A DNA stretch of 35,425 nucleotides from Synergistaceae bacterium (GTDB taxonomy: Bacteria; Synergistota; Synergistia; Synergistales; Aminobacteriaceae): assembly GCA_018436725.1 (NCBI GenBank), contig JAHDKT010000087.1:1-35425 (forward strand), read 5' to 3'. Within the stretch, counting starts at the first letter, position 1, and every line of letters starts with the position of its first letter. Both the position numbers and the translations under genes were made by a program. Shown one piece after another: positions 7,244 through 15,701 of the stretch. The notes beneath the pieces were generated by a model. The model had not been told where the DNA came from. It did no database searches and saw only the letters and a list, made by a program, of their open reading frames with translations.

Positions 7244-10200
7244 TCTGCTGCTGCAGCGCCTGAAGGCGCACATCGCATCGGAAGGGCGTCTCCTTCCCGC
7301 CCAGGAGGAAGCCGTTTTCTCCGACGCGCCGCTCACCCTCGTCGGCGCAGGGGCGGGGACGGGAAAGACGCACACGCTTTCGTGGCGCTTCATCAGGGCG
7401 CTGCTCCGAGAGGATGCGCGGCCCAAGGACATCCTGACGCTCACCTTTACGGACAAGGCTGCGAACGAGATGCGCGAGCGCATCAACGCGCTCTTCGCCG
7501 ACCTGCGCCCCGTGCTCGACCCCGAGGGGACGCTGCTGCCCCGGATCGCCGCGGAGCTGCAGGAGGCGCAGATATCCACCATCCACGCCTTCGCGCTGAA
7601 CATCGTCCGGGAGGAGGCGCTTTTTCTCCCCTCCGGCCTCGGCGCGCGCCAGATCTCGCCCCCCGAGGCGGAGCTGTTCACGCTGCGGGCGGAGAAGGCG
7701 CTGGACACGCTGGACTTCGGCTGGTTCACCCGAACGCTCCCGCACGGCCTGCGTTCGCGGGATTTCCTGGACGAACGGGCGGAAGAGTATCTCGCCGACG
7801 CGGTGACCGAGTACTCCCCGGAGGCGACGGTGTCGTTCGCGCTTTCCCTGGCCGACCTCCTGGAGAGCCGGGGGGAGTCGCCCGAAGACCTGCTGGAGCG
7901 GGCGGACGCCCCAGAGTATTTCGAGGAGGTGAAGCGGCGTATCCGCAGTATCTGCCTCCCCCTCTGCCGCGAGGTCGCCGGGGCCTGGGCGGGGGTCTTC
8001 GCGCAGCTTCCGTCCGCTCTGCCGGGAAAGAGCGCGTTCAACGAACGGCTCGACGCCCTGCGGAAGGATTGGCCTGCGGGCGCTCTGCCGCCCGAAGAGC
8101 CGGAGGCGCTGCTTGCCTTCGCGCAACAGCTTTTCGACGGCATCCTCGGCAACCTCAAGGGAGCGACGACGAGCCAGTCCGGGAAGCTGGCGCAGGAGGC
8201 GCTCGGCTGCTCGTTCGGGGAGCATCGGGAACGCTTCGCCACGCTCTGGACGGGGCTCCGCTTCCTGGCGCGGGAACCGGCGGAGTTCGACGTCCGCCTG
8301 CGCTCCGTACTGCTGCGCACCTCGGCCATGCTGTGGGCGAGGTACAGGGAGTTCCGCCGCAGACGGGGGCTGCTGTCGTACGACGACATGATCCGCCTGG
8401 CGGCCGAAATCGCCGCGCCCGGAGGTTCGTCGCGCTCCGTTCGCACGTTCCGCGAGATCCTCGTGGACGAGTACCAGGATACGAACCCCCTGCAGGACCG
8501 CCTGATCGAGTCCGTGGCCGCCGAAGGGAGCAGGCGCTTCCTGGTGGGCGACCCGAAACAGTCGATCTACCGCTTCCGCCACGCCGACCCGACTCTCTTT
8601 GGCGAACGGATCGCCTCCCCGTCCGGGGAGACGGCCTACATCCCGCTGCAAACAAGCTTCCGGACGCGCCCCGCGCTGTTGAAGGAGATCAACGGACTCT
8701 TCGGCGGGATATGGCGGAACGGCATCGCCTCCACGCTCCCCGCGCCTTACGAAGAGCTGCTCTTCCCTGAGAATCCGCAGGCGAGGGAACTCCGCGAAGG
8801 GACGTCCCTCCCGCCCGTGCTTCCGATCTTCCGCCGCCGGAGAGAGGGCGAGCCGATCGCGGAGACGCGGAGACGGGTGGCGACCGCCCTGGGAGAGAAG
8901 CTGCTCGAGCTGCGCGGGCAACCTGTCTGGAGCAAGAGCGAAAAAAAGATGCGTCCGGCGGAGTGGCGCGACATCACCATCCTCGTGCCGTCGCGATCCT
9001 CATTCGCCGCGCTCGAGGAGACGCTGCACCCGCTTTACGGCATCCCCGTCGCCTTCGAGAAGGGGAAGCGTTACTTCGACAGAGGGGAAATCGGCGATCT
9101 GCTGACGGCGATCCGGGCCCTGGCGTTTCCGGACGACAGGGGGGCGGCGCTCGGTTACCTTGCCTCCCCGTTCTCCGGCCTGAAAATGGAGCAGTTCGCG
9201 CGCTTTCTCGCCCCGGACGCCCCGCCGCTCGCCCAGCTTCTCCCGGAAACGGCGGCCAGGCTCGAGGAGCTGCGGAGCGTCGCGCGCTACTCCGGCCTCT
9301 TCGCGGCGCTCGTCCTGCTGCTGAAAGACCAGTCGTTCCTGGGGGCGTACCCCTTATGGAACCGGAAGAGCGCGCTCGCCAACCTCTGGAAGGGGCTCGA
9401 CCTCGTCCGCGAGTACGAGGCGGTCTTCGGCAACGACCCGGGAGGGTGCGCCGCCTACGTCGCCCGCATGGCCGGGCGCAAGGGGGCGGGAGAGGAGAGC
9501 ACGCCTCTCGGCGAAGAGGAGGACGTGGTCCGCGTGCTCACCGTCCACAGCGCGAAGGGACTGGAGTTCCCCATCACCGTGGTGATGGACCTGAACAACA
9601 CTCCGGGAGGAGGCGGGGGGCGGGGGGCGCTCACCCCCTCGGCGCCGCTGGGAGCGGGGGTCTCGCGCCACCCCGAGGCGTGGAGCGAGAAGAGCGTCTC
9701 CGAGACCGGCAAAATCGCCCGCTTCCTTGAGGAGACGGAGGTCCGCGAGGAGTGGGAGCGCCTCTTCTACGTCGCCGCAACCAGGGCCATGGACTGCCTC
9801 GTCCTCTGCTCTCCGTGCGGCATGAAGGAGAGCGAACCTTCGCCCGTGTCCGGCTCGTGGCTCTCGCTGCTGCATCCGGAGATCCCTGAGGACGGCGCGG
9901 ACCTGACACCCCTCGGGCAGGTATCCCGGGAACGGGAGGGAGCGGTGCGAACGCGAGGCGTGTCCGTTCCGCCTCCGCCCTCGGAGCCCCGCTTCGTGGA
10001 GAGGATGAGCGCCACCTCCTATTCTCTCTTCCGTTACTGTCCCGCCGCGTGGCGGATGAAGTTCCGTCAGGGGATGGAGATGACCTGGGAACTTCCCTCC
10101 TCCGAGGAGGCGGGAGGCGCCGATCTCGGCTCCCTTGCGCACTGGCTCCTCTCGCGATGGGACTTCCTCGCGGACTCGCTTCCGTCGATGCTCGACGAGC

Positions 10201-10781
10201 CGCACCCGCGCCTGCCGCAGGGACTCCGCGCCGTCTGGCGCGACGAACAGGGAAGAAGTGCCTTGAAAGGATGGCTGGAGCGCCTCGAGGGTCTTCCGAC
10301 GGGGCGGGAGCTGGCTCGGCTGCACCGCACGCTCGCACTGCGCCGGGAACTTCCGTTCCGGGTCCGGATGGAGGGGCCGGGCCGGGGAATTTCCCTTGTA
10401 GGATCGGTCGACGCGCTCTGGATCGAGGGAGATACGCTCTTCATCAGGGACTACAAGATCACGGCGGGAGAGATGGACGGGACTGCGGCGTGGGAGACGC
10501 TTTACAGAGAACAGCTTCTGTTCTACGGGTATGCGGCATCGCGCGCCTTCCCCGGACGGAAGCAGGACATCCGTCTGCTCCACCTTCGGGAGGGGCGCGA
10601 AGGGGAGCGAATCACCCCGCCCGCGTCGTGGGACGAGGTCGGCGATTCGATCCGCGCGGCGGCATCCTCATGCGCGACGGGGCCGTTTCCCGCAGCGGCG
10701 GCGCGCTGTCCGGCCTGTTTCTACAGGCTCGACTGCCCGTACCGCATCGGTCGCGACGCGCATACCGCCGCGAATGAGTGA
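7230..10781 (+). CDS. addA: AddA helicase-nuclease subunit
   Basis: A 1183-residue UvrD/Rep-type (SF1A) helicase fused to a nuclease. Visible are Walker A GAGAGTGKT (39-47), motif Ia LTFTDKAANEM, motif II LVDEYQDTNPLQ, motif III GDPKQSIYRFRHADP, motif V VLTVHSAKGLEFP and motif VI ERLFYVAATRA. The C-terminus has a PD-(D/E)XK nuclease core, VGSVDALW then IRDYKI, and QLLFYGYA. It also has C937 (RYCPAAW) and C1160-x2-C1163-x5-C1169, the same spacing as the AddB Fe-S quartet, which I would not expect in AddA. The ATG at 7230 has GAGGAGG 9 nt upstream and lies within the last 14 nt of addB, so the subunits are co-translated. Confidence 0.92.
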   Translation: MADSDLLLQRLKAHIASEGRLLPAQEEAVFSDAPLTLVGAGAGTGKTHTLSWRFIRALLREDARPKDILTLTFTDKAANEMRERINALFADLRPVLDPEGTLLPRIAAELQEAQISTIHAFALNIVREEALFLPSGLGARQISPPEAELFTLRAEKALDTLDFGWFTRTLPHGLRSRDFLDERAEEYLADAVTEYSPEATVSFALSLADLLESRGESPEDLLERADAPEYFEEVKRRIRSICLPLCREVAGAWAGVFAQLPSALPGKSAFNERLDALRKDWPAGALPPEEPEALLAFAQQLFDGILGNLKGATTSQSGKLAQEALGCSFGEHRERFATLWTGLRFLAREPAEFDVRLRSVLLRTSAMLWARYREFRRRRGLLSYDDMIRLAAEIAAPGGSSRSVRTFREILVDEYQDTNPLQDRLIESVAAEGSRRFLVGDPKQSIYRFRHADPTLFGERIASPSGETAYIPLQTSFRTRPALLKEINGLFGGIWRNGIASTLPAPYEELLFPENPQARELREGTSLPPVLPIFRRRREGEPIAETRRRVATALGEKLLELRGQPVWSKSEKKMRPAEWRDITILVPSRSSFAALEETLHPLYGIPVAFEKGKRYFDRGEIGDLLTAIRALAFPDDRGAALGYLASPFSGLKMEQFARFLAPDAPPLAQLLPETAARLEELRSVARYSGLFAALVLLLKDQSFLGAYPLWNRKSALANLWKGLDLVREYEAVFGNDPGGCAAYVARMAGRKGAGEESTPLGEEEDVVRVLTVHSAKGLEFPITVVMDLNNTPGGGGGRGALTPSAPLGAGVSRHPEAWSEKSVSETGKIARFLEETEVREEWERLFYVAATRAMDCLVLCSPCGMKESEPSPVSGSWLSLLHPEIPEDGADLTPLGQVSREREGAVRTRGVSVPPPPSEPRFVERMSATSYSLFRYCPAAWRMKFRQGMEMTWELPSSEEAGGADLGSLAHWLLSRWDFLADSLPSMLDEPHPRLPQGLRAVWRDEQGRSALKGWLERLEGLPTGRELARLHRTLALRRELPFRVRMEGPGRGISLVGSVDALWIEGDTLFIRDYKITAGEMDGTAAWETLYREQLLFYGYAASRAFPGRKQDIRLLHLREGREGERITPPASWDEVGDSIRAAASSCATGPFPAAAARCPACFYRLDCPYRIGRDAHTAANE

Positions 10782-10799
10782 AACCGCGTAAAAAACAAA

Positions 10800-10828
10800 T
10801 TGACGCAAGAGAAAGAGACGCTTAGTAT
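10800..10828 (+). promoter_or_regulatory. Sigma-70-type promoter for the TPR protein
   Basis: TTGACG (10800-10805), a 17-nt spacer and TAGTAT (10823-10828). The start would be near 10835, leaving a leader of about 150 nt with a GC-rich hairpin (CTCGCGG/CCGCGAG near 10930-10960). Confidence 0.6.
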
Positions 10829-10988
10829 TGAGGGGATGTTTGAATACTACGCCCGCTCCGGAAGGCGTCGAGTTTTCCCGGAACGCTTCGGCGGGACGGA
10901 GCGCGCCGCGACGGTCTGCACAAACTCCCTCGCGGGCGGAGCGGCGTTTCGTCCGCGAGACCACGACGGAAGGAAGGGATGAATCGAG

Positions 10989-12200
10989 ATGGTACTTGAT
11001 ATGAACGAGATAAGCCCCCTCGAATGGGACGAACTGACCGACGGCATTCTCGATCTGGTGGACGACGAGATGCGGGCGGCGGAGCTGTTGCTGAACGCGG
11101 ATCCTCCGCTGCCGGCCCCCTCGATAGCGCACTCCCTCATGGCGGTCGAGTACATGCTCTTTCTGGCTTCCCAGATCCTTGGAGCCCCTCGGAAAGCGTG
11201 GAAGAACGTCGAAGAGTATCTGCAGCACATCGGGGAGAAGGATCCCTCCCTCCGCCGCGCGCTCGGGCCCATGACCGCGCTGAAGAAGGCCGCCGCCGCG
11301 CATGCGTTCGACGAGGATATTCGGAAGGTCGCTCTCGCGGCGTTCAAGGCCGCCGGGAAAGCGGAAAAGACCCTCGGCGATTTCCTCGACGAGAAGTTCG
11401 ACACCATGTACGCCGCGCACGAACAGGATTTCCCTCCCGGGAACGAAACCCCGCAGGGCCCCGGCAAGGAGTACATGCAGGCGCAGGACATCGTGGACAG
11501 GGCTTGGGGAGAGTCCTCCGCGAAGAAACGCGCAACCCTGGTGAAGAAGGCCCTCGAAATTTGCCCGCAGTTCGCCGACGCGCACGTCATCCTCGGCAAC
11601 GATGCGCTCGACTCGGGGAAGCCGGAGGAGGCCGTCGTACACTTCCGCAGGGGAGTTGAATACGGCGAACAGGAGATCGGGGAGAAAGCGTTCGAAGAGA
11701 TGAAGGGGCACTTCTGGGTGGCCTTCGAAACCCGCCCCTACATGCGGGCGCGTCTCGGACTGGGCTCGGCGCTGCGCGGAAGCGGATCCGTCGAGGATGC
11801 CGCGAAAGAGTTCTCGGCGATGCTCGACCTCAATCCGAACGACAACCAGGGAGCGCGGTACATGCTTATGGAGGCGCTGCTCGTCCTCGGGCGGCATGAC
11901 GACGCCGCGGCGCTCCTCAAGCGGTACGACGAGGATACCGCCTTCTGGCTCTACCCGAAGGCGCTGATGAGCTTCCAGAAGCACGGCGATTCGAAGATCT
12001 CGCAGAAGGCGCGCGCCGAGGCATTGGGAAGCAACGCCCACGTCCCCGCCTACCTCCTGGGGAAGAAAAAGCCGCCGAAAAAGACGCCGGACAACTACGG
12101 CTTGGGCGACCAGGACGAAGCGGTGATTTACGCGGCCGAGTACGGCGAACCGTGGAGACTCGCGCCCGGCGCGCTGGACTGGCTGGCCGCGGGCGTCTGA
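10989..12200 (+). CDS. ST7-like tetratricopeptide-repeat protein
   Basis: A 403-residue cytoplasmic protein without signal peptide. The N-terminal 150 residues are helical and acidic. From about 170 there are TPR-like units (KRATLVKKALEICPQFADAHVILGN; then GSVEDAAKEFSAMLDLNPNDNQGARY; then LGRHDDAAALLKRYDED). The block FWVAFETRPYMRARLGLG plus LNPNDNQGARY and the closing GDQDEAVIYAAEYGEPWR match the bacterial proteins related to eukaryotic ST7 (suppressor of tumorigenicity 7), as I recall that family. Function is unknown; TPRs suggest a scaffold. The ATG at 10989 is the first reasonable start, with a distant GGAAGGG; ATG 11001 is an alternative. It is followed by a strong terminator and stands as a single-gene unit. 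Confidence 0.75.
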   Translation: MVLDMNEISPLEWDELTDGILDLVDDEMRAAELLLNADPPLPAPSIAHSLMAVEYMLFLASQILGAPRKAWKNVEEYLQHIGEKDPSLRRALGPMTALKKAAAAHAFDEDIRKVALAAFKAAGKAEKTLGDFLDEKFDTMYAAHEQDFPPGNETPQGPGKEYMQAQDIVDRAWGESSAKKRATLVKKALEICPQFADAHVILGNDALDSGKPEEAVVHFRRGVEYGEQEIGEKAFEEMKGHFWVAFETRPYMRARLGLGSALRGSGSVEDAAKEFSAMLDLNPNDNQGARYMLMEALLVLGRHDDAAALLKRYDEDTAFWLYPKALMSFQKHGDSKISQKARAEALGSNAHVPAYLLGKKKPPKKTPDNYGLGDQDEAVIYAAEYGEPWRLAPGALDWLAAGV

Positions 12201-12223
12201 GCGCGAAGAAGCGCCGTACCGAA

Positions 12224-12266
12224 GAGAGGAGGCCGGCTATCGAATCCCGGTCCCCTCTCTTTTTTT
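12224..12266 (+). terminator. Intrinsic terminator after the ST7-like gene
   Basis: Arms 12224-12236 and 12247-12259 pair at 12 of 13 positions (one A-C mismatch, one G-U), loop of 10 nt, directly followed by seven T (12260-12266). Confidence 0.88.
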
Positions 12267-12282
12267 CTTTCCCGGCCGGCTC

Positions 12283-13191
12283 CTAGAGACTCTTCCAGCT
12301 CTTGAACCCCTTCCCGACGACCTCCGATGCGTCGGAGACCGACATGAAGGCCTTGGGGTCGTTCTCGGCGAGGAACTTCTTCAGAGGGATGACCTGACGC
12401 GGTTCGAGCAGGGTCATCAGCACGGGACGCTTCTGCTTGGAGTAGCCGCCCTCCCCCTCGAAACGGGTCGTTCCCCGGTGCAGCGAGAGGTTGATGTACG
12501 CCGAGACCTCCTCCGGGATATTCGTGATGATGAAGACCTGCTTTCTGCGGTCGAAGGAGCGCGTGGTGTTGTCCACCACGATCCCGAAGACGTAGAGGCC
12601 GACCGCGCCGTAGATGGCCGCTTCCAGCCCGACGACGAAGAAGGAGAGTCCGAGAAGCCCCATGTTGATGAAGATGCTGAACTGCCCCATCTCGATGCCG
12701 TAGCGCTTCCGCAGCGCGACGCCGGGGATGTCGAGCCCTCCGGTGGAGCCCCCCACGCGGAAGACGAGCCCCGCGCCGAGGCCGCGCAGCACGCCCGAGA
12801 CCATGGCCGCCATGAATTTGTCGCCGATCACGGGGACGGGAACGAATTCGAAGAGCTTCAGCAGCATCGAGAAGAGGAGCACCGCCCACATGGTCCACAT
12901 CACGAAGCGCGGCGACAGCTCCTTCCAGGCCCAGATCATCAGCAGGGCGTTCGCTATCAGGATCACCCACGCCGGAGAGATGCCGAAGACGTAGTTCGAC
13001 AGCACCGCGATGCCCGACACGCCCAGGTCGGGGAAGCGGTTGGGCAGGACGAAGAGCACAACCGCCACAGCCTGAATGGAGACGCCGATAGTGACCGCAA
13101 GGAACGCCCTCCACTCGTCGCGAACCTCGCCCAAAACTCTCGCCGCTCCCCTTCGCACCAATGTGCGCGCCCTTTTCAAATCCACGTGCAT
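12283..13191 (-). CDS. YitT family membrane protein (DUF161 + DUF2179)
   Basis: A 302-residue inner-membrane protein. After a basic N-terminus come about five hydrophobic helices (AFLAVTIGVSIQAVAVVLFVLP; LSNYVFGISPAWVILIANALL; FSMLLKLFEF; GLLGLSFFVVGLEAAIYG), including the family motif FRVGGSTGGLDIPG. The C-terminal soluble part (KQVFIITNIPEEV...INLSLHRGTTRFEGEGGYS) is the DUF2179 domain. Function of YitT proteins is not established. ATG 13191 sits only 2 nt after GAGGAG; GTG 13185, 8 nt from the site, may be the real start. A run of 11 G (minus strand) lies about 50 nt upstream. It converges with the ST7-like gene. Confidence 0.88.
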   Translation of the reverse strand: MHVDLKRARTLVRRGAARVLGEVRDEWRAFLAVTIGVSIQAVAVVLFVLPNRFPDLGVSGIAVLSNYVFGISPAWVILIANALLMIWAWKELSPRFVMWTMWAVLLFSMLLKLFEFVPVPVIGDKFMAAMVSGVLRGLGAGLVFRVGGSTGGLDIPGVALRKRYGIEMGQFSIFINMGLLGLSFFVVGLEAAIYGAVGLYVFGIVVDNTTRSFDRRKQVFIITNIPEEVSAYINLSLHRGTTRFEGEGGYSKQKRPVLMTLLEPRQVIPLKKFLAENDPKAFMSVSDASEVVGKGFKSWKSL

Positions 13192-13237
13192 CACTCCTCT
13201 TCTTTTTCTTCGGGGATCTCCGAATCCGAATTTCCCG

Positions 13238-13248
13238 CCCCCCCCCCC
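13238..13248. repeat. Homopolymeric C/G tract (11 nt)
   Basis: Eleven consecutive C on the plus strand (G on the minus) in the 167-nt divergent gap between yitT and remB, surrounded by CCGCGG palindromes. Mononucleotide runs of this length can change length by slipped-strand mispairing. Confidence 0.7.
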
Positions 13249-13312
13249 GCGGAGGCCGCGGTTCCTTCCCCGCGGATTCACGACGCCGCGGCACGCACAT
13301 GCTGCGGCTTTC

Positions 13313-13321
13313 TGGTATAAT
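13313..13321 (+). promoter_or_regulatory. Extended -10 promoter for remB-gyrB
   Basis: TGGTATAAT at 13313-13321: TG, one base, then a perfect TATAAT. No -35 hexamer is evident at 17 nt. The leader to the ATG at 13359 is about 30 nt. Confidence 0.65.
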
Positions 13322-13358
13322 AGTTCAGTTAAAGACCTGCGAAACGGAGTGAAACAGC

Positions 13359-13580
13359 ATGTTCATCCCTCTCGAAGGAGACGGCCTCGTCTCCATACGC
13401 CGCATAGTCGCCATGGTTCGTCACGAGAACGAGACGGCTATTTATTTGCGCGACGGTTCACTCCTCGCCACCGGATTCAAACCCGAGACACTGGGGAAAA
13501 GATACAACGCTTTCTGCAAAGAGGCAAGAGCGAACGCCGCGCCTCTTCGCGCGCAACGAAACGGAGGAAAGAAAAAATGA
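13359..13580 (+). CDS. remB: RemB-like regulator (DUF370)
   Basis: A 73-residue protein starting MFIPLEGDGLVSIRRIVAMVRHEN, matching the opening of RemB/YaaB (MYIHLGDD.VVSTRDIVAI) of Firmicutes. RemA/RemB proteins are small DNA-binding regulators of biofilm matrix genes in Bacillus. Its position directly upstream of gyrB is the same as in B. subtilis, where yaaB lies between recF and gyrB. The C-terminal part (residues 38-73) is basic (RNGGKKK end). It overlaps gyrB by 4 nt (ATGA), so both are made together. CGGAGTG precedes the ATG by about 7 nt. Confidence 0.82.
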   Translation: MFIPLEGDGLVSIRRIVAMVRHENETAIYLRDGSLLATGFKPETLGKRYNAFCKEARANAAPLRAQRNGGKKK

Positions 13581-15490
13581 CAACGAGCCTTTCGGCTCTC
13601 CAGTACACCGCCAAGGATATCCAGGTCCTCGAAGGTCTTCAGGCGGTCCGCAAGCGGCCGGGAATGTACATCGGCGATACGTCGGTCCGAGGGCTGCACC
13701 ACCTGGTCTACGAGGTGGTGGACAACTCCGTGGACGAGGCTATCGGCGGCTACTGCACGAAGATCGTCGTCGTCCTCCACGAGAACGAGAGCATCTCCGT
13801 GGAGGACAACGGCCGCGGCATTCCCACCGATCCGCACCCGTCGAACGGGCGTCCCGCCTCCGAGGTGGTGCTTACGACCCTCCATGCCGGCGGCAAGTTC
13901 GACGGCGGCGCGTACAAGGTCAGCGGCGGCCTTCACGGCGTGGGCGTCTCGGTTGTGAACGCGCTTTCCGACTGGCTCGAGATCACGATTTGCCGCAACG
14001 GAGAGTCCAGAAGCCAGCGCTTCGAGAAGGGTATTCCCGTAACCGACCTTTCGGAGGGCGTTCCTACGGACTGCACCGGGACGAAGGTGCACTTCCTGGC
14101 CGACGCCACCATCTTCGAAGAGGTGAAGTACTCTTTCGACGTGCTCGGGGCGCGCTTCCGAGAAATGGCGTTTCTGAACCCGGGGCTCTCCATCACGCTG
14201 GACGACCGGCGGGAAGAGGGGCGGGTCAAGGAGTACCGCTACGAAGGGGGCATGCGCTCCTTCATAGAGTACCTCAACAGGGGCAAAACAGTGCTCTTCC
14301 CGGACCCCATCGTCATCTCCGGCGAGAGGGACGGCGTCTCCGCGGACATAGGCCTTCAGTACAACGACGGCTACCAGGAGCGCGTCTTCGGTTTCGCCAA
14401 CCTGATCCACACGGTCGAGGGCGGAACGCACGTCTCCGGGCTCAGGACCGCGCTCACGCGGGCCGTGAACGAAGCCGCCCGCCGTGCCAAGCTGCTGAAG
14501 GAGAAGGATGAAAATCTCTCCGGCGACGACCTCAAGGAGGGGCTGACCTCCGTCATCTCCGTCAAGCTGGGGAACCCGCAGTTCGAGGGACAAACCAAGA
14601 CGAAGCTGGGCAACAGCGACGTGAAGGGAATCGCCGACTCCATCGTCTACGAAGGACTGGTCGCCTGGTTCGACGAGCATCCGCAGATCATCAGGACCGT
14701 CGTCGAAAAGGCCATCAAGGCGCGTCAGGCCCGCGAAGCGGCGAAGCGCGCCCGCGAACTTGTCCGCAAGACCGCGATGACCGGACTGACCCTCCCCGGG
14801 AAGCTCGCCGACTGCTCCGACAGGAACCCCGAACACACAGAGGTGTACATCGTCGAGGGAAACAGCGCGGGCGGCAGCGCGAAGCAGGGCCGCGACAGGA
14901 GCTTCCAGGCGATTCTGCCGCTGCGCGGCAAGATCCTCAACGTCGAGAAGGCCCGTCTGGACAAGGCGCTGGCCAACGCGGAGATCCGCACCATGATCCA
15001 GACGCTCGGCGCGGGCGTGGGAGACGACTTCGACACGTCGAAGCTGCGCTACCACAAGGTCATCATCATGACCGACGCCGACGTCGACGGCGCGCACATC
15101 GGCACGCTGCTGCTCACCTTCTTCTACAGGTACATGCCCGCCCTGATCGAACGTGGGTATCTCTACATGGCGCAGCCCCCGCTCTACAGAGTGCAGAAGG
15201 GGAAAAACGTCACCTACTGCTACAACGAGAAGGAGATGCGGGCGCTCCTGACCGACGCCGGCGATTCTTCGAAGATCGTGGTGCAGCGCTACAAAGGTCT
15301 TGGAGAGATGAACCCGGAGCAGCTCTGGGAGACGACGATGGACCCGAAAAACCGCATTCTGAAGAAGGTCGAGATCGACGACGAAGTGGAAGTGGACGAA
15401 TACTTCAGCATCCTGATGGGCGACAAGGTCGAACCCCGCAGGGACTTCATCACCGCGCACGCGCACGAGGTGCGGAACCTGGACATTTAG
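13577..15490 (+). CDS. gyrB: DNA gyrase subunit B
   Basis: A 637-residue GyrB of standard length. The GHKL ATPase motifs are YEVVDNSVDEA (about 45-55), DNGRGIP and SGGLHGVGVSVVNALS. The TOPRIM domain shows YIVEGNSAGGSAKQGRDR, LPLRGKILNVEKA and TDADVDGAHI; the C-terminal tail has YKGLGEMNPEQLWETTMDP. With GyrA it forms the A2B2 gyrase that supercoils DNA. The ATG at 13577 overlaps remB and lies 9 nt after GGAGG. The usual neighbours dnaA, dnaN and recF are absent, so the pair has moved away from the classical origin operon or stands alone. GyrB here lacks the large insertion of enterobacterial enzymes. Confidence 0.98.
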   Translation: MTTSLSALQYTAKDIQVLEGLQAVRKRPGMYIGDTSVRGLHHLVYEVVDNSVDEAIGGYCTKIVVVLHENESISVEDNGRGIPTDPHPSNGRPASEVVLTTLHAGGKFDGGAYKVSGGLHGVGVSVVNALSDWLEITICRNGESRSQRFEKGIPVTDLSEGVPTDCTGTKVHFLADATIFEEVKYSFDVLGARFREMAFLNPGLSITLDDRREEGRVKEYRYEGGMRSFIEYLNRGKTVLFPDPIVISGERDGVSADIGLQYNDGYQERVFGFANLIHTVEGGTHVSGLRTALTRAVNEAARRAKLLKEKDENLSGDDLKEGLTSVISVKLGNPQFEGQTKTKLGNSDVKGIADSIVYEGLVAWFDEHPQIIRTVVEKAIKARQAREAAKRARELVRKTAMTGLTLPGKLADCSDRNPEHTEVYIVEGNSAGGSAKQGRDRSFQAILPLRGKILNVEKARLDKALANAEIRTMIQTLGAGVGDDFDTSKLRYHKVIIMTDADVDGAHIGTLLLTFFYRYMPALIERGYLYMAQPPLYRVQKGKNVTYCYNEKEMRALLTDAGDSSKIVVQRYKGLGEMNPEQLWETTMDPKNRILKKVEIDDEVEVDEYFSILMGDKVEPRRDFITAHAHEVRNLDI

Positions 15491-15556
15491 CGCGCCCCGA
15501 AGCGCCGTGCCGACGACGAGAAGCCCTCGGACGTTTTCCCTCTCGTTTTTTCCTCT

Positions 15557-15592
15557 AAAACGCCCCGCAGCACTTCTCGGCGGGGCGTTTTT
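15557..15592 (+). terminator. Intrinsic terminator of remB-gyrB
   Basis: Perfect 12-bp inverted repeat, AAAACGCCCCGC (15557-15568) with GCGGGGCGTTTT (15580-15591), 11-nt loop, ending in five T. Confidence 0.92.
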
Positions 15593-15666
15593 CGTACGCT
15601 CTCGTACGGCCGGCGCTCGGAACTTCCTTCCGCAGCAAGCCGCCGGCGCAACCTTTCTTTTTCGCC

Positions 15667-15695
15667 TTGACTTTGAAAAATAGAGAGTTTACACT
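15667..15695 (+). promoter_or_regulatory. Promoter of the TRAP operon
   Basis: TTGACT (15667-15672), 17-nt spacer, TACACT (15690-15695). A possible second promoter follows, TTGACG at 15715-15720 with TATACT at 15741-15746, but its 20-nt spacer is too long. The local sequence is much richer in A+T than the genes. Confidence 0.6.
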
Positions 15696-15701
15696 ATCAA
15701 G

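Noticed and set aside
4751..8446. A 1231-codon open frame on the minus strand across addB and addA
   Set aside because: It is antisense to two genes with clear motifs; Arg/Ala/Ser-rich content without domains is typical of high-G+C shadow frames.
10800..10982. 60-codon frame between addA and the ST7-like gene
   Set aside because: Its TTG start is the -35 of the promoter at 10800 and it has no ribosome-binding site.
12231..12255. A T-arm-like sequence (tRNA remnant)
   Set aside because: No acceptor, D or anticodon arms; it is the terminator hairpin.
12205..15515. A near-repeat GAAGCGCCGTNCCGA after two stop codons (about 12207 and 15499)
   Set aside because: Only 15 nt with one mismatch and no third copy found; could be chance in G+C-rich DNA.
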